The notes under the pieces are model-generated. The model did no database searches and was not told the origin of the DNA. It worked only from the letters and a program-made list of their open reading frames with translations. Of a DNA stretch of 64,000 bases, positions 33,894-42,751 are shown one piece after another (the stretch's first letter is position 1; every line of letters starts with the position of its first letter). The translations under genes were made by a program, and so were the position numbers. This stretch comes from Paenibacillus monticola (GTDB lineage: Bacteria; Bacillota; Bacilli; Paenibacillales; Paenibacillaceae): positions 1 through 64,000 of the forward strand of contig NZ_WJXB01000011.1 in the NCBI RefSeq assembly GCF_009664975.1, given 5' to 3'.

Positions 33894-35867
33894 TTACCTT
33901 CCCACGGAGTCGGTTACTGGAGTTGCTTGAGTTGTCACTTCATATTCATGCGTATGCCCAGCATGTTCATGGCCTTGTCCATGTCCGTGCTGAAGTTCCT
34001 GTTCGTGCGTATGATCATAATGTTCTTCATACCCCCCATGTTCTCCATGTCCCTCTTCGCCATAATGATGGTGGTGGTCGTGGTGGTCGTGGTGGTCGTG
34101 GTGGTCGTGGTTGTGATCGTGGTGTTCGGCTGCTTCATCACGGTATCTGCAGTTATCACAGTTGGCAAAGGATTGGCCTATTAATGTTTCCTCAATCCGC
34201 TCGGTCATCAAGTCGGCAAGCAGAGGATGAAGACCCAAATAGCTGCCGATTTCAACTTCAAGTTCCGGGTGAGCTACCGCAAATAAGGCCACCATCTCCG
34301 TAAATTGCTGCATCAGCACTCCGCTAAACAGCAGATACGGCAACACAACAATTTTACGCGCGCCCAGAGCCAAACAACGCTCCAGACCCTCCGGCAAGGA
34401 AGGTTTCGCAATAGCAATGAAGCAGCTCTCGACACTCTTATAGTTAGTTTTTTCCCATAGCAGGCGCGTCATTTTGTAGAAATCGCTATTCGCATCCGGG
34501 TCGCTGCCCCCACGGCCCATTACGAGTATAATCGTATCTTTATCCTCAACCTTTGCCGGATGTATCTCCACTTGTTCCGGCTGCACAACGGGTAGAGCCT
34601 CCTTGATCCGGTCCAGCAAAATATCCACCGCTTTGTCCTGCACGCCTATTGGACGGCCATACACAAATTGCACAGCAGGATACTTGAGTTTGGCCTGGTC
34701 GATAGCCATTGGAATATCCAGCTTGGAATGTCCGGCCGCGAACAAAATAATCGGCACCACATAAACCGTGGTGGCCCCGCCTCGGATACAATTATCAATG
34801 CCTTCTGCAATCGAAGGCTGCGCCAATTCTATAAAACAGGTCTCGAAGGTTAGCTCGGGCTTCCGGGCTGCAAGCAAATCTGCGAATTCCCTCAGCTCAA
34901 CGTTACCCTCCGCGACTCTGCTGCCATGTCCCACTAGTAATACTGTCTTTGGTTGTTGCTCTCGTTCCGTGCTGCCTGTGACTGCGTTCTCTGCAACCAA
35001 GCTCGCCTTCATATCCACACTGCTCTTGGCAGAAGCAGCCAAACTCCAAGGCTCCGCCGCTGTCCGCAGCCGCTCATGCGGCTTCAGGTCTTGGGTGTCC
35101 GCTCCCAGGCTGTACTTGCGCTCATAGCCACGCGGCGTCACCATTAACCCCTCATAAACCATCGTGGCTGAGTTTCCAACCACCACGGTGGACAGCATTC
35201 CGATCTCATGCTCCAACATATCCTGAAGAGTCGTTACTATGGACTGCTGCTTGTCCCGGTAGGCACTTTTGACAATCCCCACTGGTGTAGCCGGATCACG
35301 ATAACGCAGCAAAATATTGCGAGCTTCCTCGATCTGGCGCGTCCGTTTTCCGCTGCGTGGATTGTAGAAGGCAATTACAAAATCAGCTGCGCCCGCCGCA
35401 TCAACACGTGTGGCTATCGTCTCCCAAGGCGTAAGATGATCACTTAGACTAATGGTACAGGCATCATGCATAATCGGTGCACCGAGCAGCGAAGAACAAG
35501 ATTGAATCGCCGAAATACCGGGAATCACTTCAACCTCTACACCCTCTGCGCGATTCCAGCCTCGCTCGATCAACACCTCGTACACCAAACCAGCCATGCC
35601 ATATACGCCAGCATCTCCGCTGGAAATCACAGCAATAATCTGCCCAGCTTCTGCTCTGCGCACTGCCTCCTGTGCTCGGCTGACCTCTTCGGTCATGCCC
35701 GTTCCGACAATCTCCTGCTGGTGAAGCAGCGGTTTAATAAGATCCACATAGGTGTTATAACCGATTACGGCCTCACTTTCGTCAAGCGCAGCCAGTGCGC
35801 GACCCGTAATATGCTCCAGCGCACCAGGGCCAAAGCCGATAATAAGCAGCTTGCCTCGTTTCTTCAT
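33894..35867 (-). CDS. CbiH-CbiX fusion: precorrin-3B C17-methyltransferase plus sirohydrochlorin cobaltochelatase
   Basis: A 657-aa two-enzyme protein. Residues 1-250 form a CbiH/CobJ methyltransferase (GKLLIIGFGPGALEHIT, VISSGDAGVYGMAG, FVIAFYNPRSGKRTRQI). Residues about 310-590 form a long CbiX chelatase with two half-domains (VLLVGHGSRVAEGNVEL and IILVMGRGGSDPDANSDF; AAGHSKLDIP). The tail has a CDNC motif followed by an Asp/His-rich run (about 595-650) that could bind cobalt; Bacillus megaterium CbiX likewise has an MXCXXC motif and a His-rich tail. The ATG at 35867 follows GGGGGAAG. The fusion inserts cobalt and performs the ring-contraction methylation in one polypeptide. Confidence 0.92.
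   Translation of the reverse strand: MKKRGKLLIIGFGPGALEHITGRALAALDESEAVIGYNTYVDLIKPLLHQQEIVGTGMTEEVSRAQEAVRRAEAGQIIAVISSGDAGVYGMAGLVYEVLIERGWNRAEGVEVEVIPGISAIQSCSSLLGAPIMHDACTISLSDHLTPWETIATRVDAAGAADFVIAFYNPRSGKRTRQIEEARNILLRYRDPATPVGIVKSAYRDKQQSIVTTLQDMLEHEIGMLSTVVVGNSATMVYEGLMVTPRGYERKYSLGADTQDLKPHERLRTAAEPWSLAASAKSSVDMKASLVAENAVTGSTEREQQPKTVLLVGHGSRVAEGNVELREFADLLAARKPELTFETCFIELAQPSIAEGIDNCIRGGATTVYVVPIILFAAGHSKLDIPMAIDQAKLKYPAVQFVYGRPIGVQDKAVDILLDRIKEALPVVQPEQVEIHPAKVEDKDTIILVMGRGGSDPDANSDFYKMTRLLWEKTNYKSVESCFIAIAKPSLPEGLERCLALGARKIVVLPYLLFSGVLMQQFTEMVALFAVAHPELEVEIGSYLGLHPLLADLMTERIEETLIGQSFANCDNCRYRDEAAEHHDHNHDHHDHHDHHDHHHHYGEEGHGEHGGYEEHYDHTHEQELQHGHGQGHEHAGHTHEYEVTTQATPVTDSVGR
34073..34108. 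repeat. Four 9-bp tandem repeats encoding the His/Asp-rich tail
   Basis: Four exact copies of GGTGGTCGT on plus, which encode HDH-type triplets on minus inside the CbiX tail. Such repeats change copy number easily. Confidence 0.9.
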
Positions 35868-35937
35868 GTCGCTTCCCCCGTTCACTTTATATTTCAATTT
35901 TGTGCAGACTATAACGTTCAACCCACTTGTGAAATCA

Positions 35938-36108
35938 TGTATTTTTTACAGCTTATTCTTTATAAATAGCCTGCAAAAGTCAGATTGTTGTATGAAATAC
36001 AGGATTGCCTTTCGCTAGGAACACTGCGACGCTTGAAAGTTGGATTTGATCCAACATCTCAGTAATGTAGAGTGTATTGGAATAAGAATCCTGGATTTCA
36101 TCCAGCAT
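35938..36108. repeat. Four short palindromes at about 51-nt spacing upstream of cbiH-cbiX
   Basis: Palindromic cores of 13-17 nt are centred near 35944, 35995, 36047 and 36098, for example GTTGGATTTGATCCAAC and CTGGATTTCATCCAG. The first two are weak. They fill the 286-nt gap between cbiO and the fusion gene. Confidence 0.55.
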
Positions 36109-36153
36109 TTAGAGCCGAAATTCTGGCACTCTTAGCATTAGCTGATGAATGGA

Positions 36154-37026
36154 TCAGCTCATATCCTCTTTTAGCAGCAGACTCAGCATATCTTTGAAAT
36201 CCCCGGCATTACGCGGCGCCGTCTGGCCTGCGGTCAGACGCGGCGGCAGGCTCTGCCATAAATCAGCCAGCAGCGGCAGCTCCAACCCTATGGCCTGCAG
36301 GGCCTCCCGCTCGGCGAAGATGTCAGCGGGTGTTCCCGCAGCAAAGCACCTTCCTGCCTCCAGCACAATCACCCAGTCCGCCCAGCGGTAGGCCAAATTC
36401 ATATCATGTGTAGCCATCACGATGGTTGTGCCTTGCTGATAAATGGTCTCAAGTCCCTCCAGCAGCAAGGTCTCGGATAATGGGTCCAGATAGGAGGTTG
36501 GTTCATCCAGCAAAAGAAGCTCTGGCTTCATCGCCATAACACCTGCGAGTGCCGTGCGTTTCTTCTGGCCCAAGCTGAGCTGATGGATGGGCTTGTCACT
36601 GAAGGAGGTCAGATCCAGCTGTTCCAATACCTCATGACAGCGCTGTTTAATCGTCTGTTCATCCATTCCGGCGTTGCGAAGCCCGAATGATACATCCTCC
36701 AGCGGCGTATTCAGAATCAGTTGCTGCTCTGGGTCCTGAAAGACCAGTCCGACACTGCGGCGCAGGTCGGCTAGGTCTTTTTTAGCGTAAGATAATTCCG
36801 CTCCAGCTCTGATCACCTCGCCACTCTGTGGACGCAAGATGCCAACAGCTTGCAGAAACATCGTCGATTTACCGGAACCGTTATGGCCAAGTACAGCCGT
36901 TCGGTAGCCTTTAGGAATAGCCACACTCAAGCCCTGCAGCGCAGGCAATACCGTATCGGGATATCTATAAACAACTTCTTCGAAAACCAGACAATGTTCC
37001 TTATGTTCCTCGTATTCCTTATGCAT
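36154..37026 (-). CDS. cbiO: Cobalt ECF transporter ATPase
   Basis: Energy-coupling ATPase of the CbiMNQO cobalt importer. The 290-aa protein has Walker A GHNGSGKST, Q-loop FQDPEQQL, ABC signature LSLGQKKRTALAG, Walker B LLLLDEPTSYLDP and switch ATHDMNLAY. The ATG at 37026 follows GAGGAG at 7 nt; an earlier in-frame ATG lacks a ribosome site. It lies 30 nt after cbiQ and before the palindrome-containing gap. Confidence 0.94.
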   Translation of the reverse strand: MHKEYEEHKEHCLVFEEVVYRYPDTVLPALQGLSVAIPKGYRTAVLGHNGSGKSTMFLQAVGILRPQSGEVIRAGAELSYAKKDLADLRRSVGLVFQDPEQQLILNTPLEDVSFGLRNAGMDEQTIKQRCHEVLEQLDLTSFSDKPIHQLSLGQKKRTALAGVMAMKPELLLLDEPTSYLDPLSETLLLEGLETIYQQGTTIVMATHDMNLAYRWADWVIVLEAGRCFAAGTPADIFAEREALQAIGLELPLLADLWQSLPPRLTAGQTAPRNAGDFKDMLSLLLKEDMS

Positions 37027-37056
37027 CCAAATCTCCTCATTCATTTATTAAAAATG

Positions 37057-37848
37057 TCATGAACTCCACATCATCCACAGCTGGGCCAGCAGCAGCGCTG
37101 TTATTCCGGCATAGGCCTCGATAATATACCTGCGTGGAACCGGACGCGCTACATAAGGCGGCAAAGAAATTTCGCCGGTAAACCCTCGGGTCAAGAGTCC
37201 TTGTGAGAGCCCGTGATAGCGATGTATGGTTTTGGCAAGCAGTCCACCCGCCATCCCTGCGAACTCTTTTAACCGGGCCATGAACCCCCTTCTACCGCCG
37301 CGCAGCCGCCGGGCCAGCAGCATTCCATGTGCTGTATCCCCCAGCAGAAACAGAAAGCGATACATAATAAGCATGAGCTCCAGCACAATTTGCGGCATAC
37401 GCAACTTACGAAGTACCTGCAGCAATTCGGCAAATGGCGTGGTGAAGATGATAAACAAGAAGCAGGTCATGCAGGCCGCTACCCGCGCGAGCAGCAAGCT
37501 TCCACGCAGTATTCCCGCAGTCGTAATATAGAGTGAAAGTGAAGATAGCGGAAGATGGACGGACATCACGGCTTCTGGAGCTGCCTGTTGGCCAATCTCA
37601 ATTAATAATGCCGGCAGACTTATGCAGTAAAACAGCAGCGCCGAGCCAAGCAGCAGCCCATACGCACGTAGCGGAATTCTGGCATAGCCGATACACCACA
37701 GAATCATCCAGAGCGAGATTGCCAGCTGTAAAACCGGATGTAGCATATAGGACAGAATGAACATTACTGCCGCGAATGCGCTTTTCCACATCGGTGACAG
37801 GTGCCGGAAAGCGTTCGTATAGGATATGGCATCAATTCTTCTGATCAT
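37057..37848 (-). CDS. cbiQ: Cobalt ECF transporter membrane component
   Basis: Integral membrane T component coupling CbiO to the substrate-binding subunits. The 263-aa protein has about five TM helices and the cytosolic coupling segment ARRLRGGRRGFMARLKEF. It overlaps the 3' end of cbiN by 17 nt. Confidence 0.92.
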   Translation of the reverse strand: MIRRIDAISYTNAFRHLSPMWKSAFAAVMFILSYMLHPVLQLAISLWMILWCIGYARIPLRAYGLLLGSALLFYCISLPALLIEIGQQAAPEAVMSVHLPLSSLSLYITTAGILRGSLLLARVAACMTCFLFIIFTTPFAELLQVLRKLRMPQIVLELMLIMYRFLFLLGDTAHGMLLARRLRGGRRGFMARLKEFAGMAGGLLAKTIHRYHGLSQGLLTRGFTGEISLPPYVARPVPRRYIIEAYAGITALLLAQLWMMWSS

Positions 37849-38128
37849 GAGGCTTTTGCCGCTCTTGTCTGCCTTTCAACAGACCAATCGTATAGCCGAT
37901 GACTCCGGCACCTATAGCAGCCTGCAGGGCGAACAGCATGCTTTCCGTTTCTGCAGGCAACTCGGTCAGCGGCTTGAACCAAGGCTTATATCCAGGATCA
38001 ATCTCGCTGATCGCTCCTTCTGCGGCATCATCAGCCCCACCGAAATCCCCGTTCACAAACAGCAGTGGAAGCACGACCAGTAGGATAACAACCAGCAACA
38101 TTAATCCGTTTCTCCATCTGGCAGTCAT
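37832..38128 (-). CDS. cbiN: Cobalt transporter accessory subunit
   Basis: A 98-aa protein with two TM helices (LMLLVVILLVVLPLLFV and FALQAAIGAGVIGYTIGLL) and a short extracytoplasmic loop containing DDAAEGAISEIDPGYKPWFKP, the CbiN signature. It overlaps the cbiM stop by 4 nt. Confidence 0.93.
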   Translation of the reverse strand: MTARWRNGLMLLVVILLVVLPLLFVNGDFGGADDAAEGAISEIDPGYKPWFKPLTELPAETESMLFALQAAIGAGVIGYTIGLLKGRQERQKPHDQKN

Positions 38129-38892
38129 TTAGACTCCACCCCTTTCGTTTCACGTTTGAGTAGTGACAGCTCGTTAGGACTATAGGATCTTAGCCAATTC
38201 CAGAGCAGCACGGTCAGCAGTCCTTCACTAATCGCCAGCGGAATCTGGGTCACCGCAAAAATACTGCCAAACTTCAGAAAAGACGCAAGCACCCCGCCCT
38301 CTGCTGCTGGAAAAGCCACCGCAAGCTGAAAGGAAGTCACGACATAAGTCATAAGATCAGCGATGAAGGCCGCAGCAAATACCGCCAGCTTCTCACGGGG
38401 CGTCAGCTTCATCACCAGCTTATACACTGCATATCCGGCAAAAGGACCTGCCACTGCCATCGAGAAGGCATTGGCTCCAAGTGTCGTAATCCCGCCGTGT
38501 GCCAGCAACAGGGCTTGAAACAGCAATACAATCGAGCCAATCACACTCATGGGCAGGGGTCCAAGCATCACGGCGCCCAGCCCCGTCCCTGTGGGATGAG
38601 AACTGCTCCCGGTTACAGAGGGCAGCTTCATAGCTGACAATACAAAGGTAAATGCCCCCGCCAGACCCAGCAGCAGCTTCAGCTCCGGGTTGTCCTTGGT
38701 CATTTTTTTGAGCTTCAGGATACCGAATACAAAGAAAGGTACAAAGGCCAGCCACCAGAATACGGCCCAACCTACAGGCAGAAATCCTTCCATAATGTGC
38801 ATCGCCTGCGCTGTTCCCGGTTCATTGAACAGTAAATAAAAAGTGAATCCAGCCACCATTGCCGAGAATTTCCATAGGCTGCGTGGTTTCAT
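38125..38892 (-). CDS. cbiM: Cobalt ECF transporter substrate-specific subunit
   Basis: Membrane subunit that binds Co2+. The 255-aa precursor has a signal peptide (residues 1-29, ending AQA) followed by MHIMEGFLPVGWAVFWW; in CbiM the mature N-terminal Met-His provides metal ligands. The GSSSHPTGTGLGAVMLGPLPMSVIG region and five to six TM helices fit the family. The ATG at 38892 follows GGGAGG at 7 nt. First gene of the cobalamin operon, behind the B12 riboswitch. Confidence 0.94.
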   Translation of the reverse strand: MKPRSLWKFSAMVAGFTFYLLFNEPGTAQAMHIMEGFLPVGWAVFWWLAFVPFFVFGILKLKKMTKDNPELKLLLGLAGAFTFVLSAMKLPSVTGSSSHPTGTGLGAVMLGPLPMSVIGSIVLLFQALLLAHGGITTLGANAFSMAVAGPFAGYAVYKLVMKLTPREKLAVFAAAFIADLMTYVVTSFQLAVAFPAAEGGVLASFLKFGSIFAVTQIPLAISEGLLTVLLWNWLRSYSPNELSLLKRETKGVESK

Positions 38893-38936
38893 ACATTTGC
38901 CTCCCTGATTCCTTATTTTGCAAAACAGAAAGCAAA

Positions 38937-38969
38937 AAACTCCCGCCCGTGGGGGAGGGAGTAGTATGT
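38937..38969 (-). terminator. Expression-platform terminator of the cobalamin riboswitch
   Basis: Minus-strand ACTCCCTCCCC pairs with CGGGCGGGAGT and is followed by T6, 45 nt before the cbiM start. Confidence 0.7.
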
Positions 38970-39146
38970 ACGTCATCAGATATGAAAGAGAACGCCATCA
39001 CACGCGCAGCAGCAGACCTGTCGCCTCATAAGCAGCAGAGCTGAAAGGTTCAGTCTTTTGCAGGAGTCACTAAAGTCTGCTCATGTCTCATTCACTAATT
39101 CGTACACCGCTCCTATCCGCGTAGAGTCGTGGTGTGCGGAAACAAG

Positions 39147-39300
39147 GTAGGTCTCCTGGCTTCGGCTGATAACGTCAACTCTTCGTCTTCCCCGGTAATC
39201 TCCGAGTGACCTGTTGAAAAGTGACTAACCTATACAGTGGCGGGACCGCTCGGGAGTTGCACCCGATTCCCTATTATCCCTTGACTAAACCAAGGGCACC
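39147..39300 (-). ncRNA. Cobalamin (B12) riboswitch controlling the cob operon
   Basis: The minus strand carries GGTGCC at the 5' end, GGGAATCGGGTGCAACTCCC, the GCCACTG core, and GAAGCCAGGAGACCTACC at the 3' end, the complete cobalamin aptamer signature. It precedes cbiM and a terminator, so B12 should switch off cobalt uptake and corrin synthesis together. Confidence 0.96.
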
Positions 39301-39452
39301 TTGCTTCATCGCTAATTTATCCTGTACAGCATAGCGGACTTGGGATACGGTGTCTGTGATAAAAGTGGAAGCGGACGTTATGAATTCTCTGGGCACCCCT
39401 TCATCTGCGCAGAATATACTAATTCCAAAATCAGCTTTAGGAAAGGAAATCC

Positions 39453-40352
39453 ATGAATCCACTATATCCATACATCGGCAAAGAAGTTCAATGTGAAGAG
39501 GTGCCTATCGCCTTCCCCCCTCAAAATCAAACGAGACAGCCAGGGCTTGAATACTTAATGAATCCCCGTCCTATATTTGATAATCCGAATTACATCGGCA
39601 GCGGCAAGCTACGGAACAAGGTGGCTATTATAAGTGGTGGAGACAGCGGAATCGGCCGGGCTGTTGCCGTGGCCTTCGCTAAGGAAGGTGCTGATGTTGC
39701 CATTGCTTACCTGGATGAACATCGGGATGCGCTGGAGACCAAAGACGTGATTAACCGTTTAGGTCGATGCTGTCTGTTAATTCCGGGGGACTTACGGAGT
39801 AAAGAGGCCTGTTGCCATGCGGTAAAATCGACGATGGAGTGTTTCGGGCGGATAGACGTTCTGGTCAATAATAGCGGAATTCAATTCGTTCGGGAGCACT
39901 ATCTGGACATTAGCGAAGCGCAGCTGCGAGATACGTTCGATACCAACATCATCTCCTTCTTCCACATGACGACAGCGGCTTTGCCTCATATGTGCTCAGG
40001 TGGCAGTATCGTGAATACAACCTCCGTCACTGCATATGTAGGCGCGCCTAAGCAGATCGATTACACTGCTACCAAAGGAGCAGTAGTGAGTTTTACCCGG
40101 GCCCTTGCCAATAATCTTGTCGATCAGGGAATACGGGTGAATGCGGTCGCTCCCGGACCCATCTGGACACCGCTTAATGCGGCAACGCAGTCGCCGGAGG
40201 CTATCCGAACCTTCGGGACGGATGTCCCGATGAAACGTGCCGGACAGCCTTATGAGCTTGCTCCCGTGTACGTGCTGCTTGCTTCCGATGATGGATCTTA
40301 CATTACAGGCCAGACCATTCATGTCAACGGCGGAAAAATGGTAACTACTTAA
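39453..40352 (+). CDS. SDR-family oxidoreductase, YhxC/YhdF-like
   Basis: NAD(P)-dependent short-chain dehydrogenase of 299 aa. A ~50-residue N-terminal extension precedes the Rossmann domain with SGGDSGIGRAVAV, LVNNSGIQ, the catalytic Tyr/Lys in YTATKGAVV, VNAVAPGPIWTPL and YITGQTIHVNGG. The extended N-terminus with PGLEYLMNPRP is typical of the stress-associated glucose/ribitol-dehydrogenase-like group (B. subtilis YhdF, YhxC, YdaD). AGGAAAGGAAA precedes the ATG. It is divergent from the cob operon, with its start about 150 nt from the riboswitch. The substrate is unknown. Confidence 0.88.
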   Translation: MNPLYPYIGKEVQCEEVPIAFPPQNQTRQPGLEYLMNPRPIFDNPNYIGSGKLRNKVAIISGGDSGIGRAVAVAFAKEGADVAIAYLDEHRDALETKDVINRLGRCCLLIPGDLRSKEACCHAVKSTMECFGRIDVLVNNSGIQFVREHYLDISEAQLRDTFDTNIISFFHMTTAALPHMCSGGSIVNTTSVTAYVGAPKQIDYTATKGAVVSFTRALANNLVDQGIRVNAVAPGPIWTPLNAATQSPEAIRTFGTDVPMKRAGQPYELAPVYVLLASDDGSYITGQTIHVNGGKMVTT

Positions 40353-40400
40353 ATTCCATACTATATAAGATGAACTAGAAAACTTTGCAAATGGCAAAAG

Positions 40401-40574
40401 TAATGGAGGGGAATTTTGGAACTGTAGGAGCGATAGCGACCGCCTGAAAGCTTTCCGTAGGAAAGCTCGCATCGAAAGCATAGGTTGTCTCCGGATTTCA
40501 TCCGCAAACAGCGGAATAAATCAAGAAATCTGGAGACAACAGCGGCCGGAAGTCCAAACATTCACCGCAGTTAC
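40401..40574 (-). repeat. Structured interspersed repeat, copy 1 (minus orientation)
   Basis: About 175 bp bounded by imperfect inverted ends (GTAAC-rich; GTAACTGCGGTGAATGTTTG and AATGGAGGGGAATTTTGGAA type). It contains an inverted repeat TTGTCTCCAGATTTC/GAAATCCGGAGACAA and a GCTTTCC/GGAAAGC hairpin. Related copies lie at 49371-49514 and 53527-53662. Confidence 0.85.
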
Positions 40575-40618
40575 GATTAAAGCCGATTTAGGTAAATCTT
40601 AAGTTCATCTTACATAGT

Positions 40619-42730
40619 TCACGGAACGCGCTTCAAACGAATAAGCTGGCTGGCATAATCTCCTGACAAGGTCAGTGGAAGGCCGATATTCAGCAGATTC
40701 GAACCATGCCAAACTACGTCTGGCTCGTTATTTTGCTGTTCCAGCTGATATTGAGCATCATGTGCTAAGCCCTGCAGAACCAATCTTTTCTCAGCGTATC
40801 CGAAATACTGTGCCTGCTGGAAGGCGAATATCACAATCTCCTGCTGGTCGGGGCTTATATATTGATAGGCTGCCAGATCGCCGTCCCGAAAAGAAGCCAG
40901 CCGATACATGCTGCCTTCGGCAATTACATGCCTGATCTGTTTATACTGCTCGACATACCGTAGCGCTTCGGCCATTGCTTCATCCGACCAATGGCCGATA
41001 TTCGCTCCGATGCCTAAGCCCCCCATCATCGCGCTGTGAAAGCGAAAGGATAACGGCAAACTCCTGCCGTTCATATTATGAGGTGATTCTGTCACCCAGC
41101 ACATCATGACGGAAGGATTATATACATAAGAGAAACCTTCCTGAATGGTCAGACGATCCCGGGCATCGGTATTGTCACTGATCCAGGCTTGATCTGCGAA
41201 GCGTAGAATGCCCAGATCAATTCTGGCTCCCCCGCCTGCACAGGTCTCGAACTCCACATACGGGAACCTGCTTCTGAGCTCAGCCCATATCTCGTACAAA
41301 TGGTCTACATGCTTGATCCATACGGATTGTCCGGCATACTCAAGCAGTGGTACTGCACCGGGTTCCGTAACCGTTCTGTTCATATCCCATTTAATAAAGG
41401 AGATATCATACGTGCTGAGCAGCTCGGTCATAAAATCCAGCACAAATTCCTTAACCTCAGGTTTGCCCAAATTGAGCAGCAATTGATTACGGAGCAATGT
41501 GCCTTCGCGTGTGGGGAACTGGTAGACCCAATCCGGATGTAGGCGGTACAAATCGCTGTCCGGATTAACGGATTCAGGTTCTACCCATAGTCCGAAATCC
41601 ATGCCCAGCCGTTTGACTTCATCGATAAGCTCCTGAAGCCCCTGGGGGAACTTCTCTGGATTCACCTGCCAATCACCGAGACCGGCCCGATCACTGCTGC
41701 GGCTGCCAAACCAACCGTCATCGACTACAAATCGTTCAACACCGAGTCGGGCTGCCTGCGCAGCCAAAGCCTTCTGTCCTTGCACTTCAACGGCAAATTC
41801 AGTCGCTTCCCATGAATTATAAAGTACTTTCTTAACCCGAGAGCTCGGAAGAATAGCCGTGCTTTGATAGTGATGCAGATTTCTGCTCATCTCGCCGAAA
41901 CCGCCGGAGACGAACCCGCCCGTAAATACGGGCGAGGTATAACTCTCGCCTGGGGCCAACGTGAAGGCACTATCGAAGTCGTTAATGCCTCCAACAATAT
42001 GAACATGGCCAAAGTTCGACTTCTCCGCGACTATTTTCCAGTTCCCGCTCCAGCCCAGTGCACCGAACCAGACCTGACCCGAAGTCTCGTCCGCCTTCCC
42101 GTTATCCATCGCAAACCACGGATTGGCATGGGGTCCCGTGAATCCGCTACGGGATTCGAGCACCTTCTTGCCTTCGGTCAACAGTTGGGTTCTCAGTTGA
42201 TATTCACCCGCCCAGCGGCCCGCTACATGCGTCAACCGTGAGGACGGCATAGCTGGAATGGACCAAGCTGCCGCCATGACCTGATCGATCTGCAGGGGAG
42301 CAGCCTCATCGTTATAGATCTTGACCCCTCTTTCCAGCAAATCATCTGCATCGATGGAGGTATAACACACTTCAACACGCAGACGGTAATAAACATCCGT
42401 CAGCCGTAGGACTAACTGATTGTCCTGGACCAACTCATAACCTGAATATTGTAATTTCAGATCGCGGACGCCGTCGTTAAATTTCACCTTCAGGCAAGGC
42501 TCAGCGTAATGACTGCCTCCCCATCCGCCATACTCCCCAAGCGTACGGTTCAAATCTGCATCGAAGGAGCTATGGTGCCGGATCTTTAATAAATCAGCAC
42601 ATTCTGCTACTACCGGCTTCCCCCAATACAGGTGCTGAACCGCTCCCTTCTCATTAATTCCAAATATATAAGAGCTATGATTCATCTGGATTTCAAATAT
42701 TTGACTCTCTTCCAAATATGAGATTGGCAA
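40619..42730 (-). CDS. GH36 alpha-galactosidase
   Basis: Hydrolyses terminal alpha-1,6-galactosyl residues (melibiose, raffinose). The 703-aa protein has the N-terminal beta-sandwich, then the barrel with DDGWFGSR, WVEPESVNPDSDLYR, the nucleophile Asp in FIKWDMNR and the acid/base Asp in WISDNTDARDRL, and a C-terminal beta domain. Length and motifs fit the ~720-aa bacterial GH36 subgroup. The start is TTG, with GGGGGAG 5 nt upstream. No signal peptide, so it acts on imported sugar. It is the last gene of the alpha-galactoside operon, 21 nt after the permease. Confidence 0.93.
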   Translation of the reverse strand: MPISYLEESQIFEIQMNHSSYIFGINEKGAVQHLYWGKPVVAECADLLKIRHHSSFDADLNRTLGEYGGWGGSHYAEPCLKVKFNDGVRDLKLQYSGYELVQDNQLVLRLTDVYYRLRVEVCYTSIDADDLLERGVKIYNDEAAPLQIDQVMAAAWSIPAMPSSRLTHVAGRWAGEYQLRTQLLTEGKKVLESRSGFTGPHANPWFAMDNGKADETSGQVWFGALGWSGNWKIVAEKSNFGHVHIVGGINDFDSAFTLAPGESYTSPVFTGGFVSGGFGEMSRNLHHYQSTAILPSSRVKKVLYNSWEATEFAVEVQGQKALAAQAARLGVERFVVDDGWFGSRSSDRAGLGDWQVNPEKFPQGLQELIDEVKRLGMDFGLWVEPESVNPDSDLYRLHPDWVYQFPTREGTLLRNQLLLNLGKPEVKEFVLDFMTELLSTYDISFIKWDMNRTVTEPGAVPLLEYAGQSVWIKHVDHLYEIWAELRSRFPYVEFETCAGGGARIDLGILRFADQAWISDNTDARDRLTIQEGFSYVYNPSVMMCWVTESPHNMNGRSLPLSFRFHSAMMGGLGIGANIGHWSDEAMAEALRYVEQYKQIRHVIAEGSMYRLASFRDGDLAAYQYISPDQQEIVIFAFQQAQYFGYAEKRLVLQGLAHDAQYQLEQQNNEPDVVWHGSNLLNIGLPLTLSGDYASQLIRLKRVP

Positions 42731-42751
42731 GTGTGCTCCCCCTATTCTTCG

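Noticed and set aside
33927..34184. Plus-strand ORF with a poly-valine tract
   Set aside because: It is the complement of the His/Asp-rich tail repeats of the CbiX domain, a composition artefact.
39274..39471. Minus-strand ORF between the B12 riboswitch and the SDR gene
   Set aside because: It overlaps the aptamer start and the SDR coding start; composition and lack of an SD favour leader sequence.
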